From: Clostridiales bacterium
GTDB taxonomy: Bacteria; Bacillota; Clostridia; Lachnospirales; Lachnospiraceae
Assembly (NCBI GenBank): GCA_018374355.1
Contig: JAHAFI010000012.1
Coordinates: 1 to 64,000, forward strand
Length of the DNA: 64,000 nt
Direction: 5' to 3'
Made by a program: the position numbers and the translations under genes. A model generated the notes under the pieces. It ran no database searches and was not told the DNA's origin. It worked only from the letters and a program-made list of their open reading frames with translations. Within the stretch, counting starts at the first letter, position 1, and every line of letters begins with the position of its first letter. This document shows, piece by piece, positions 17,061 through 25,032 of the stretch.

Positions 17061-19966
17061 TGAGACGAAAAAAGAATTTACTGAACAAATTGAAACTTGA
17101 GAGAACAACCGTATTGCTTCTGGTATTTCTGGCTATGTCCGGGATTCTGATTCAGCGGCTTTTTTCCCTGCAGATCATTCACGGACAGGAATATGCCGAT
17201 AACTTCAGTATCCAGACCACGAAAACCCGTACCCTGAAAAGTACCCGGGGAAATATTTATGACAGAAACGGCAACGTGCTGGCTTCCAATGAGCTGTCCT
17301 ATTCCGTTACACTGGAGGACAGCGGAACCTACAGCAGCACACGGCAGAAGAATCTGGCGCTGAACGGTGAAATCTATCAGATCATTCAGATCATTGAAGG
17401 AAACGGCGATTCCATCAATCATGATTTTCATATTGTCTTGGACGATGCCGGACGGTATGCCTATGATGTGGAAGGTTTTTCCCTTTCCCGGTTTAAGGCT
17501 GACGTTTACGGATGTAAGACTATTGACGATCTGGAAGCGGATCAGGCTGTGGCTTCTGCCGAAACCATCGTGCAGCATCTGACCGACCAGTTTGGGTTCG
17601 AGCATGCAAAAGAACCCTATACAGCGGCGGAAAAAAAGGCAGCCGGACTTCCCGAGGAGCTTACCCGGGAGGAGCTTTTAAAGATCATAACTGTACGTTA
17701 TGCACTGTTTACCACCAGCTTCCGAAAATACGTTCCGGTAACCATTGCTTCTGATGTGTCTGAGGAGACTGTAGCAGCTATTTTGGAAAGTCAGGATACC
17801 CTGCAGGGTGTGGACATTGCTGAGGATTCGATCCGTGTCTACACAGACAGCGAGTATTTTGCGCCTCTCCTCGGCTATACCGGTAAAATTTCCTCCGAGG
17901 AGCTGGCAGATTTGAAAACAGAAAATCCCGATTCCGGTTACTCCACCACCTCCATCGTGGGAAAATCCGGCATGGAAAAGGAAATGGAAACCACCCTTCA
18001 GGGAACGGAAGGTTCTGAGAAGGTCTATGTAGATAATCTGGGAAAGGTTCTGGATATCGATGAGGATTATACGGTGGAACCTCAACAGGGAAATGACGTA
18101 TATCTGACCATTGACAAGGAACTGCAGATTGCCTGCTACAAAATCTTAGAAGAACGGATCGCCGGAATCGTAGCCAACAATATCCGGGATATCAAAACCT
18201 TTGAAGCTGACCAGAATACCGATGCTTCTGCCATCCCGATTCCTATTTATGATGTATATTTTGCACTGGTAAACAATTCCATTATTGACATCCATCATTT
18301 TACCGCAGAGGATGCCACAGAGACAGAGCAAAAGGTGCAGCAGGCTTTCGAAAAGAAACAGGAGGAGGTCTTTCGGAGAGTCAGCGAGGAGCTGACCAAA
18401 ACCAATCCTGTCTCCTACGCAGAGCTGGATCAGGAGATGCAGGGATATATGAGTTACATCGTCAATGAGATGCTGATGAGCAAGACCGGAATTCTTTCCG
18501 AGACTGCCATCGACAAAAATGACGAAATGTACAAAAAATGGACTACGGAAGAGAGCATCAGCCTTCAGGAATATCTGACCTATGCGGCCAGCCAGAACTG
18601 GATCGATATCTCACAGATTTCCGATGAAGAAACGTATCTGGATTCTTCCGATGTCTATGAGGATCTTTCCACTTATATTTCCGAATATCTGAAGGAAGAT
18701 TCAGACTTCAGTAAGAGTCTCTATAAATATATGCTTCTGGACGATGAAATTTCAGGATCCGATCTTTGCAGGATCCTTTATGATCAGGGTGTTTTATCTA
18801 AGGATGATGAAGATTATCAAAGCTTCCTTTCCGGAGATCTCAAAGCCATAGAGCTGATGAATAAAAAAATTTCCAATCTGGAAATCACCCCGGCCCAGCT
18901 TGCGCTGGATCCGTGTTCCGGCTCTATTGTAATCGTGAACCCGAATTCCGGCGAGACCCTTGCCTGTGTATCCTATCCGGGATATGACAACAACCGTCTG
19001 GCAAACAATATGGATACTGCGTACTACCGCAAACTGAACAACGACCTGTCCAAACCATTTTATAATAAAGCAACACAGGAACGTACCGCTCCCGGTTCTA
19101 CCTTTAAGCCCCTTACGGCTATTGCGGGACTTTCCGAGGGTGTGATCGATGATTCCACGATCATCAACTGTAACGGTGTGTTCGACAAGCTGAAAGATAC
19201 CGAAGGATTGAAGTGCTGGTTTCTTTCCGGTCACGGAAATCTGTCTATCCGGGAGGGTATCAAAAACTCCTGCAACATCTTTTTCAGTGAGACGGTATAC
19301 CGGATGGGAGAGGATGAGGAAGGCAATTTCAACTCCGGCGAAGCGTTGAACACGCTGGCAGGCTATGCGGAATTATTCAATCTGGATAAAAAATCCGGTT
19401 TGGAAATTCCTGAAGCATCTCCGCAGGTGTCTGACCAGCTTCCAATCCCGTCAGCTATCGGACAGGGTACACACAACTATACGACTTCCCAACTGGCCCG
19501 CTATGTGGCTACACTGGCGAACAGCGGAACGAGTTATAACCTTTCACTTTTGGATAAAACCACCGACTCTGAGGGAAATCTGATTGAGGATTTCACACCG
19601 GAGGTTTTAAGCACCATAGAACTTCCTCAGTGGATTTGGGATGATGTCCATGCAGGTATGGAAGGTGTTATACAGACAGATGCCAACCAGCTTGTTTTCG
19701 GCGACCTTCAGGTATCGCTGGCCGGAAAAACCGGTACGGCACAGCAGACAAAGACCCGTGCCAACCACGGACTTTTTATCGGCTATGCACCTGCCGAAAA
19801 TCCGGAAATTGCCATGGCAACCCGTATTGCCAACGGATACAGTTCCACAAATCTGGAATGGGTAGCAAAAGATGTACTGAATTACTACTTTGGTCTGAAA
19901 GATGAAACCGAGATTCTTACCGGTCAGGCCAATCGGGAAGGCGTTACCAATACACGAACCGATTGA
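17060..19966 (+). CDS. mrdA: Penicillin-binding protein 2 (elongasome transpeptidase), long form
   Basis: Class B PBP that cross-links peptidoglycan for side-wall growth with RodA. Start ATG 17060 overlaps the mreD stop (TGATG); an ATG at 17036 would add 8 residues. One N-terminal transmembrane helix is followed by the dimerisation region (RGNIYDRNGNVLASNELS). The transpeptidase motifs are SxxK in PGSTFKP (about residue 680), SxN in KNSCNIF and KTG in AGKTGTAQQ (about 888). At 968 residues it is far longer than the usual 600-700. The excess lies between the LQ-x-A-C-YKILEER helix and SGSIVIVNPNSGE and is acidic and helical. Confidence 0.9.
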   Translation: MRRKKNLLNKLKLERTTVLLLVFLAMSGILIQRLFSLQIIHGQEYADNFSIQTTKTRTLKSTRGNIYDRNGNVLASNELSYSVTLEDSGTYSSTRQKNLALNGEIYQIIQIIEGNGDSINHDFHIVLDDAGRYAYDVEGFSLSRFKADVYGCKTIDDLEADQAVASAETIVQHLTDQFGFEHAKEPYTAAEKKAAGLPEELTREELLKIITVRYALFTTSFRKYVPVTIASDVSEETVAAILESQDTLQGVDIAEDSIRVYTDSEYFAPLLGYTGKISSEELADLKTENPDSGYSTTSIVGKSGMEKEMETTLQGTEGSEKVYVDNLGKVLDIDEDYTVEPQQGNDVYLTIDKELQIACYKILEERIAGIVANNIRDIKTFEADQNTDASAIPIPIYDVYFALVNNSIIDIHHFTAEDATETEQKVQQAFEKKQEEVFRRVSEELTKTNPVSYAELDQEMQGYMSYIVNEMLMSKTGILSETAIDKNDEMYKKWTTEESISLQEYLTYAASQNWIDISQISDEETYLDSSDVYEDLSTYISEYLKEDSDFSKSLYKYMLLDDEISGSDLCRILYDQGVLSKDDEDYQSFLSGDLKAIELMNKKISNLEITPAQLALDPCSGSIVIVNPNSGETLACVSYPGYDNNRLANNMDTAYYRKLNNDLSKPFYNKATQERTAPGSTFKPLTAIAGLSEGVIDDSTIINCNGVFDKLKDTEGLKCWFLSGHGNLSIREGIKNSCNIFFSETVYRMGEDEEGNFNSGEALNTLAGYAELFNLDKKSGLEIPEASPQVSDQLPIPSAIGQGTHNYTTSQLARYVATLANSGTSYNLSLLDKTTDSEGNLIEDFTPEVLSTIELPQWIWDDVHAGMEGVIQTDANQLVFGDLQVSLAGKTGTAQQTKTRANHGLFIGYAPAENPEIAMATRIANGYSSTNLEWVAKDVLNYYFGLKDETEILTGQANREGVTNTRTD

Positions 19967-20031
19967 TAACAAAATTGCGAAGGATAACCGGATAATTGCA
20001 ACTGAATTTTGATTAATCAGGAGGATAGAAC

Positions 20032-20811
20032 ATGAGTGAAGTAATTGTAGTAACCTCAGGAAAAGGCGGAGTTGGAAAGACTACTACAGTAGCCAATATC
20101 GGTACCGGACTTGCCGCTATGGATAAGAAGGTGGTACTGGTGGATACCGATATCGGTCTTAGAAATCTGGACGTTGTGCTGGGGCTGGAAAACCGGATTG
20201 TCTACAATCTGGTGGATGTGATCGAGGGCAACTGCCGTATGAAGCAGGCGCTTATCAAGGACAAACGCTATTCCAACCTGTTTCTTCTTCCGTCTGCCCA
20301 GACTCGTGATAAAACTTCGGTTACACCGGAACAGATGATGAAGCTTTGCGATGAACTGAAAAATGATTTTGATTTTATTATTCTGGACTGTCCGGCAGGC
20401 ATCGAGCAGGGCTTTAAAAATGCAATTGCCGGAGCATCCAAAGCCCTCGTGGTGACAACCCCGGAGGTCTCCGCCATCCGTGATGCCGACCGGATCATCG
20501 GACTTTTGGAAGCTGAGGAACTGAAAGATATCCATCTGATCATTAACCGTCTCCGCATAGATATGGTAAAGCGGGGAGATATGATGTCTGTGGATGATGT
20601 GGTGGACATTCTTGCTGTTCCCCTGATCGGTACGATTCCCGATGACGAAACGGTGGTCATTGCAACCAATCAGGGGGAACCCCTTGCCGGAAAGCCGGGC
20701 CCCTGCGGGCAGGCATATTCCAATATTTGTCAAAGACTTTTGGGCGAAGAGGTTCCATTTCTGAATCTGGAAAATAAAAAAGGATTTTTCGGAAGACTGT
20801 TTCGGAAATAG
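20032..20811 (+). CDS. minD: Septum site-determining ATPase MinD
   Basis: 259 residues. The deviant Walker A KGGVGKTT (11-18), the switch DTDIGLRNLD and FIILDCPAGIE define a ParA/MinD ATPase. The C-terminal amphipathic helix NKKGFFGRLFRK is the membrane-targeting sequence. It blocks FtsZ ring assembly away from mid-cell together with MinC, which I do not see in this window. It lies 12 bases upstream of minE. Confidence 0.97.
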   Translation: MSEVIVVTSGKGGVGKTTTVANIGTGLAAMDKKVVLVDTDIGLRNLDVVLGLENRIVYNLVDVIEGNCRMKQALIKDKRYSNLFLLPSAQTRDKTSVTPEQMMKLCDELKNDFDFIILDCPAGIEQGFKNAIAGASKALVVTTPEVSAIRDADRIIGLLEAEELKDIHLIINRLRIDMVKRGDMMSVDDVVDILAVPLIGTIPDDETVVIATNQGEPLAGKPGPCGQAYSNICQRLLGEEVPFLNLENKKGFFGRLFRK

Positions 20812-20822
20812 GAGGGGATGAT

Positions 20823-21080
20823 ATGGGATTCTTTAACAGAAAGCGGAAAACTTCAAGTTCGATTGCAAAAGACAGACTGAATCTTCTTCTGGTTTCCGAC
20901 AGGGTGAGCTGTTCCCCTCAGACCATGCAGATGTTAAGGAACGATATGATAAAAGCGGCTGGAAAATACATACCGATTGATGCAGGAAATGTAAATATCT
21001 GTTTCCGTCAGTCACCTCCGGTTCTCACTGCCAGCTTACCTCTGAAATCCAGAAGCGGCTCCATGCAGATGGAAATCTGA
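20823..21080 (+). CDS. minE: Cell division topological specificity factor MinE
   Basis: 85 residues. The N-terminal FFNRKRKTSSSIAKDRLNLL contains the MinD-binding and membrane-sensing region; the C-terminal half (LRNDMIKAAGKYIPID) is the topological specificity domain. It stimulates MinD ATPase to drive oscillation. GGAGGGG precedes the ATG. MinE rather than DivIVA appears to pair with MinD here; no DivIVA is seen in this window. Confidence 0.93.
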   Translation: MGFFNRKRKTSSSIAKDRLNLLLVSDRVSCSPQTMQMLRNDMIKAAGKYIPIDAGNVNICFRQSPPVLTASLPLKSRSGSMQMEI

Positions 21081-21136
21081 CATCCTTCTTTTGGATAGTT
21101 ACCTCAAATGTACAATAAGGATACAGGTGTATAAAC

Positions 21137-22285
21137 ATGCTAAAACTTTACAAACTCAGGGATTATAATTTCAGACTGGTGCTTTGGCTGATCATGATCA
21201 GCGGCATGGGTGTGCTTCTTGTGGGCAGCGCAATGAAATCCCTTCAGACAAAACAATTAGCCGGTGTTATTCTGGGACTGGTGGTTATGGTCATCGTTTC
21301 CTTAATGGACTACAGTTGGCTTTTGAATTTTTACTGGGTTATTTATATCGTTAATATCATGATGCTTCTATTTGTCAGGTTTTTCGGTGATAATTCCGGA
21401 GGCGCGACCCGATGGCTGGATCTGGGCTTTATCCGTTTTCAGCCTACCGAGCTGTCAAAAATTTTCATCATCATGTTTTTTGCCCGGTACCTGATGCATC
21501 ATGAGGACGATCTGAATACGCTGAAAACGATTCTGACTTCTGTTATCCTGCTTGCTGTACCGCTGGTTCTGATCGTAATCCAGCCGGACCTGAAAAACAC
21601 CATCACTGTTGCCATTGTTTTCTGCGTCCTGATGTATATTGCAGGATTGAGCTATAAGATTATTTGCGGTATATTGGCTGTTGCTATACCGCTCCTCATT
21701 GTGGCGATGATTTTAATTACCCAGACAGATCTCAAAATCATCAGTGACTATCAGAAAACACGTATCATGGCATGGCTGTACCCCGAGGATGAAGCGTACA
21801 AGGACAAGGTCATCCAGCAGCAGAACTCTATCACAGCCATCGCTTCCGGCCAGCTTACCGGAAAGGGCTACAATAACAACAAAGTTTCCTCCGCAAATAA
21901 GGGAAACTTTGTATCCCAGATCCAGACCGACTTTATCTTCGCAGTGGCAGGAGAGGAGCTGGGCTTCTGGGGTGCATCCGCTATCATTGTCCTGCTGTTT
22001 CTGATTGTGCTGGAATGTATTCTAACCAGTCGGCGGGCTAAGGATACCTCGGGAAAAATCATATGCTGCGGGATTGGAACCATTGTCGGTTTTCAAAGTT
22101 TCCTGAATATCTGCGTGGCCACCGGGCTGCTGCCGAATACAGGAACACCCCTTCCCTTTGTCAGCTATGGACTGACCTCACTGGTCAGCCTTTATATCGG
22201 CATGGGGCTGGTATTGAATGTAGGCTTACAAAACAGAAGATATTTGGGAGGTGAAACAAATGAACATCGGATTTATCGCTCATGA
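21137..22285 (+). CDS. rodA: Rod shape-determining protein RodA (SEDS glycosyltransferase)
   Basis: 382 residues with about ten transmembrane helices; a SEDS-family peptidoglycan polymerase that works with PBP2. Visible signatures are GGATRWLDLGFIRFQPTELSK, IQPDLKN and LPFVSYGLTS near the C-terminus. The conserved aspartate region falls near DYQKTRIMAWLYPE. The gene overlaps the following mgsA-like gene by 26 bases. FtsW or SpoVE is the alternative, but location beside mreBCD-PBP2 favours RodA. Confidence 0.92.
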   Translation: MLKLYKLRDYNFRLVLWLIMISGMGVLLVGSAMKSLQTKQLAGVILGLVVMVIVSLMDYSWLLNFYWVIYIVNIMMLLFVRFFGDNSGGATRWLDLGFIRFQPTELSKIFIIMFFARYLMHHEDDLNTLKTILTSVILLAVPLVLIVIQPDLKNTITVAIVFCVLMYIAGLSYKIICGILAVAIPLLIVAMILITQTDLKIISDYQKTRIMAWLYPEDEAYKDKVIQQQNSITAIASGQLTGKGYNNNKVSSANKGNFVSQIQTDFIFAVAGEELGFWGASAIIVLLFLIVLECILTSRRAKDTSGKIICCGIGTIVGFQSFLNICVATGLLPNTGTPLPFVSYGLTSLVSLYIGMGLVLNVGLQNRRYLGGETNEHRIYRS

Positions 22286-22658
22286 ATCAAAAAAGAAACT
22301 GCTGCAGAATTTTTGTATCGCATACAAGGGAATTCTCAGCAAACACGATTTGTATGCAACGGGAACTTCCGGCAGACTGATCGAAGAGGCAACCAATCTG
22401 AGTGTACACAAGCTGCTGGCCGGCCATGTAGGCGGCGAACAGCAGATGGCTTCCATGATTGAACAGAATCAAATGGATTTAATTATCTCACTACGTGATC
22501 CTTTTATGGCTAAAAAACCGGAACCGGATGCCAATAAGATTTTCCGGCTCTGCGACACCCATATCATTCCGCTGGCTACCAATCTGGCTTCTGCGGAGCT
22601 TCTGATCAAATCCTTAGATAGAGGAGAACTTGACTGGCGTGAAATGTACAAAAAATAA
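22260..22658 (+). CDS. Methylglyoxal synthase-like protein
   Basis: 132 residues with the MGS-like fold (IGFIAHESKK, ATGTSGRLIEEAT, GGEQQM, ATNLASAELL). Canonical MgsA converts dihydroxyacetone phosphate to methylglyoxal. Start ATG 22260 follows GGGAGGTG. Aligned by eye to E. coli MgsA, H19 is kept (H8) and D101 is kept (D90), but D20 becomes E9, catalytic D71 becomes E60 and H98 becomes P87. It could be a weak or altered enzyme, or a phosphate-sensing relative. It overlaps rodA by 26 bases and dacA by about 20, an odd place for a glycolytic-bypass enzyme. Confidence 0.8.
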   Translation: MNIGFIAHESKKKLLQNFCIAYKGILSKHDLYATGTSGRLIEEATNLSVHKLLAGHVGGEQQMASMIEQNQMDLIISLRDPFMAKKPEPDANKIFRLCDTHIIPLATNLASAELLIKSLDRGELDWREMYKK

Positions 22659-23661
22659 AGCTTTAAAAAGAAAACTGAAAAATACATTGATCCTGCTGGC
22701 TATTCTCGTTCTTACAAGTGCACTGGGCATAACTGCACTCTGGTATATCCGCAGGGAAAATCAGATGGATCTCTCTTTCGCATACGACGATTCAGAGGAA
22801 CTTTATGGAACCCATGGAACAGAGGTTCAGATGCAGAAAGCAGAATCCTTTGCCTCCACACTCTGTGTTTCCTCCCAGAATAAAAGTTTGGAGGGAGTGT
22901 CTCTCTCCAATGATGTGAACGCAGCTCTGTTTCATCTGGATCATGACGAGACCATGTATGCACAGGGCATTCATGAACGGGCTTATCCTGCCAGTATCAC
23001 AAAAATCATGACCGCTATTTTGGCAGAAAAATACGGAAATATGGAGGACACTGTCACAATTTCCCAAACCGCTCTGAATCTGGAAGATGGTTCCACAGAA
23101 ATCGGATTTCAGGCAGGAGACCAGATTACCATGGAGGAATTGTTTCACGGGCTTTTAATCTATTCCGGAAATGATGCCGCTATGATGATTGCGGAACACG
23201 TAGGAGGCACGGTGGAAAATTTTGTGGAGATGATGAATCAGGAAGCTGCTTTGCTGGGCGCCACCAATACACATTTTGTCAATCCTTCCGGACTGCATGA
23301 TGAAAATCACTATACCACAGCCTATGATATTTATCTGATGTTCCGGGAAGCTGTTTCCTATCCTCATTTTGTGGAGGTGATGCAGCTCGGAGCCTATGAT
23401 ATGACGTATATGCGGGGAGATCAGAAGCTGGTAAAACGTCTGGATGCCACAGACCAGTATCTCACCAAACAGGTAACTCCCCCAAAAGGGGTAACTGTTA
23501 TCGGAGGAAAGACGGGTACCACCAGCGCCGCCGGATCATGCCTTGCACTGTACAGTCAGAATGCTTATGGTGAGCCTTTTATTTCCATTGTTCTCCATGC
23601 CCCCACAAAGTCTGTGCTGTATAACAATATGAATCAGCTTCTGGAAAAAACTAATCAGTGA
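22639..23661 (+). CDS. dacA: D-alanyl-D-alanine carboxypeptidase (S11 family PBP)
   Basis: About 340 residues. The N-terminus is basic with one membrane helix (signal or anchor). The S11 motifs are SxxK in PASITKIMTA, SGN in YSGNDAAMM and KTG in GGKTGTTSAAG. It trims the terminal D-Ala from peptidoglycan stem peptides outside the cell. The start is within the mgsA-like gene: GTG 22639 with GAGGAGA at 22621-22627 upstream, or TTG 22630. It lacks the long C-terminal beta-domain of DacA/PBP5, so it is a short form. Confidence 0.88.
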   Translation: MKCTKNKALKRKLKNTLILLAILVLTSALGITALWYIRRENQMDLSFAYDDSEELYGTHGTEVQMQKAESFASTLCVSSQNKSLEGVSLSNDVNAALFHLDHDETMYAQGIHERAYPASITKIMTAILAEKYGNMEDTVTISQTALNLEDGSTEIGFQAGDQITMEELFHGLLIYSGNDAAMMIAEHVGGTVENFVEMMNQEAALLGATNTHFVNPSGLHDENHYTTAYDIYLMFREAVSYPHFVEVMQLGAYDMTYMRGDQKLVKRLDATDQYLTKQVTPPKGVTVIGGKTGTTSAAGSCLALYSQNAYGEPFISIVLHAPTKSVLYNNMNQLLEKTNQ

Positions 23662-23686
23662 TTTTTGAAAAAATTTGATTTTAGGA

Positions 23687-23715
23687 TTGTATTTTTTGGG
23701 CAAATGTTCTATAAT
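23687..23715 (+). promoter_or_regulatory. SigmaA-type promoter of the P-loop protein gene
   Basis: TTGTAT (23687-23692), 17-bp spacer, TATAAT (23710-23715), 63 bases upstream of the ATG. Confidence 0.6.
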
Positions 23716-23777
23716 TGTAGAAACAACACAGAAGTTTTTAGTAAATACATACTATGAAAGCTAAGGAGGACACTGCT

Positions 23778-24197
23778 ATGGTTCAATTGATTGTAGGCAA
23801 AAAGGGGAAAGGAAAAACTAAGCAGCTTTTGGATAAAGTTAACGGAGCAATTAAGACTGCAGAAGGAAATATCGTATATTTAGATAAGAGCACAAAACAC
23901 ATGTACGAGTTAAACAACAAAGTCCGTCTGATTGACGTATCTGCTTATCCTTTGAGAGATTCCAGCGAGTTTATCGGATTTATCTGCGGTATTATTTCAC
24001 AGGATCACGATTTACAAGAGATGTATCTGGACAGCTTTTTAAAAATTTCTCAGTTAGATGGAAAAGATATCACTGATACACTGGAACAGTTGAAAAAGCT
24101 GTCAGAAGTTTTCAAAGTAGATTTTATACTCAGTGTTTCACTGGACAAAGAAGAACTTCCGGATGCATTACAGGAAGATATCCTTATTGCATTATAA
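23778..24197 (+). CDS. Small P-loop protein of unknown function
   Basis: 139 residues from ATG 23778, preceded by AAGGAGGA. It opens with the Walker A-like VGKKGKGKTKQLLDKV (residues 5-20). A possible Walker B is IVYLDKS, and the C-terminal half is helical with FILSVSLDKEELP. Related clostridial proteins are sometimes labelled twitching motility PilT, but none of the PilT motifs beyond the P-loop is visible. It is monocistronic, with its own promoter and terminator. Function unknown; ATP/GTP binding is inferred from the motif. Confidence 0.7.
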   Translation: MVQLIVGKKGKGKTKQLLDKVNGAIKTAEGNIVYLDKSTKHMYELNNKVRLIDVSAYPLRDSSEFIGFICGIISQDHDLQEMYLDSFLKISQLDGKDITDTLEQLKKLSEVFKVDFILSVSLDKEELPDALQEDILIAL

Positions 24198-24209
24198 GTA
24201 ATCGAGAGG

Positions 24210-24230
24210 AACTGTTTCCTGAACAGTTAC
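24210..24230 (+). repeat. TIR-only remnant of the dispersed element
   Basis: AACTGTT (24210-24216) faces CTGAACAGTTAC (24219-24230), so both end motifs lie head to head and form a 7-bp hairpin just after the P-loop gene stop. Confidence 0.4.
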
Positions 24231-24271
24231 CATGAGAGAACAAAAGCAGTTATGAACTAACATGAAAAGTT

Positions 24272-24308
24272 GCGGTACTTAGCTTTTTAGGCTGGGTACC
24301 GCTTTTTT
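24272..24308 (+). terminator. Rho-independent terminator of the P-loop gene
   Basis: GCGGTAC (24272-24278) pairs with GTACCGC (24296-24302), followed by six or more T. A clear intrinsic terminator. Confidence 0.8.
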
Positions 24309-24350
24309 ATATTTTTACACCCTTACAGCCAGATATATTTTTTTGCACTT

Positions 24351-24404
24351 AAATAGACTGTAAATCGAAATATTTTGGATGTAATTCAGAACTTTAGTCT
24401 ATTT
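24351..24404. repeat. Inverted repeat in an intergenic gap
   Basis: AAATAGACT (24351-24359) and AGTCTATTT (24396-24404) form a perfect 9-bp inverted repeat separated by 36 AT-rich bases. No gene is seen in 24198-24512; that gap otherwise holds the terminator above and a weak hairpin facing the DUF378 gene. Confidence 0.35.
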
Positions 24405-24438
24405 GTCCAATCTATCGTTGACAAGCAGAAAATGTAAT

Positions 24439-24470
24439 GGGAACAGCATAACCAATGCCATGCTGTTCCC
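24439..24470 (-). terminator. Possible terminator of the DUF378 gene
   Basis: GGGAACAGCAT pairs with ATGCTGTTCCC, an 11-bp perfect stem with a 10-nt loop, 43 bases past the DUF378 stop. The T-tract on the minus strand is interrupted. Confidence 0.5.
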
Positions 24471-24512
24471 GCAAAATACAACACCACTTACTTACACCCG
24501 CCCAGCAGCACA

Positions 24513-24716
24513 TCAGTCTCTGCCGTCACCGATTCTTCCAAAAAATGTGCAGAGATACAATCCTGACAGGCCAACCATCAGATAGACGATTCTGGATATC
24601 CATGTTAAGTTGCCGAATAAAAATGCAACCAGATCAAATTTGAACAATCCGATCAGTCCCCAGTTCAAAGCTCCAATAATTGTAATAATCAATGCAGTAT
24701 AATCCAATCCTTTCAT
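24513..24716 (-). CDS. DUF378 small membrane protein
   Basis: 67 residues with two transmembrane helices (about 7-29 and 38-60). The motif GALNWGLIGLF followed by LVAFLFG and RIVYLMVGLSG is characteristic of DUF378 (YuzA-like) proteins. AGGAGGT lies upstream of the ATG. Function unknown. A possible -10 TATAAT lies upstream at the edge of the dispersed element near 24.8 kb. Confidence 0.85.
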   Translation of the reverse strand: MKGLDYTALIITIIGALNWGLIGLFKFDLVAFLFGNLTWISRIVYLMVGLSGLYLCTFFGRIGDGRD

Positions 24717-24795
24717 ATCCTTTCCATTACCTCCTGTCTAGTCTTCGGTTCCTTCCTAGTATTTCCCTGTATCAGAAAAAAATGCATGAAATTAT

Positions 24796-24938
24796 AATAG
24801 TTCAACCTTCTATTGTCCCGCGAGGTCTTAACTTGCAAATGCAAGTCAATCCCGAGACATACGGGCGCCAAATCAATCGCATATCATGCGAGTTGTGTGC
24901 ATGCATTTGTGACTATGAAGCCTGAAAGGCTGAATAGA
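24796..24938 (+). repeat. Dispersed hairpin element, copy 1
   Basis: A non-coding element of about 143 bp related to the copies at 26.4 and 38.5 kb. Shared blocks are GTCCCGCGAGGT, CAATCCCGAGACATACG, GTGTGCATGCATTTGTGAC and the right end CTGAATAG. Its two hairpins are ACTTGC/GCAAGT and TCGCAT/ATGCGA, in which stem bases differ from copy 2 but still pair. The left end is degenerate (TAATAGTTCAA). It lies between the divergent DUF378 and HlyD-like genes. Confidence 0.75.
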
Positions 24939-24967
24939 CATGAAATTTGACAACGTTTTAAAATAAC

Positions 24968-24996
24968 TTGTGTATTACCCCGGAGAATGGTAAAAT
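24968..24996 (+). promoter_or_regulatory. Possible promoter of the HlyD-like gene
   Basis: TTGTGT (24968-24973), 17-bp spacer, TAAAAT (24991-24996), 36 bases before the start. A second -35-like TTGACA at 24947-24952 has a poorer -10 partner. Confidence 0.4.
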
Positions 24997-25032
24997 AGCT
25001 TTATATGGAGATTTTGGAAAGGGAGTGTTCGA

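Noticed and set aside
23778..24197. PilT twitching-motility ATPase
   Set aside because: Only a P-loop-like motif is present; the size and the lack of Asp/His boxes do not fit PilT.
24796..24938. tRNA-like or CRISPR-like reading of the hairpin element
   Set aside because: The hairpins do not make a cloverleaf with a TPsiC arm or acceptor stem, and there are no regularly spaced direct repeats.
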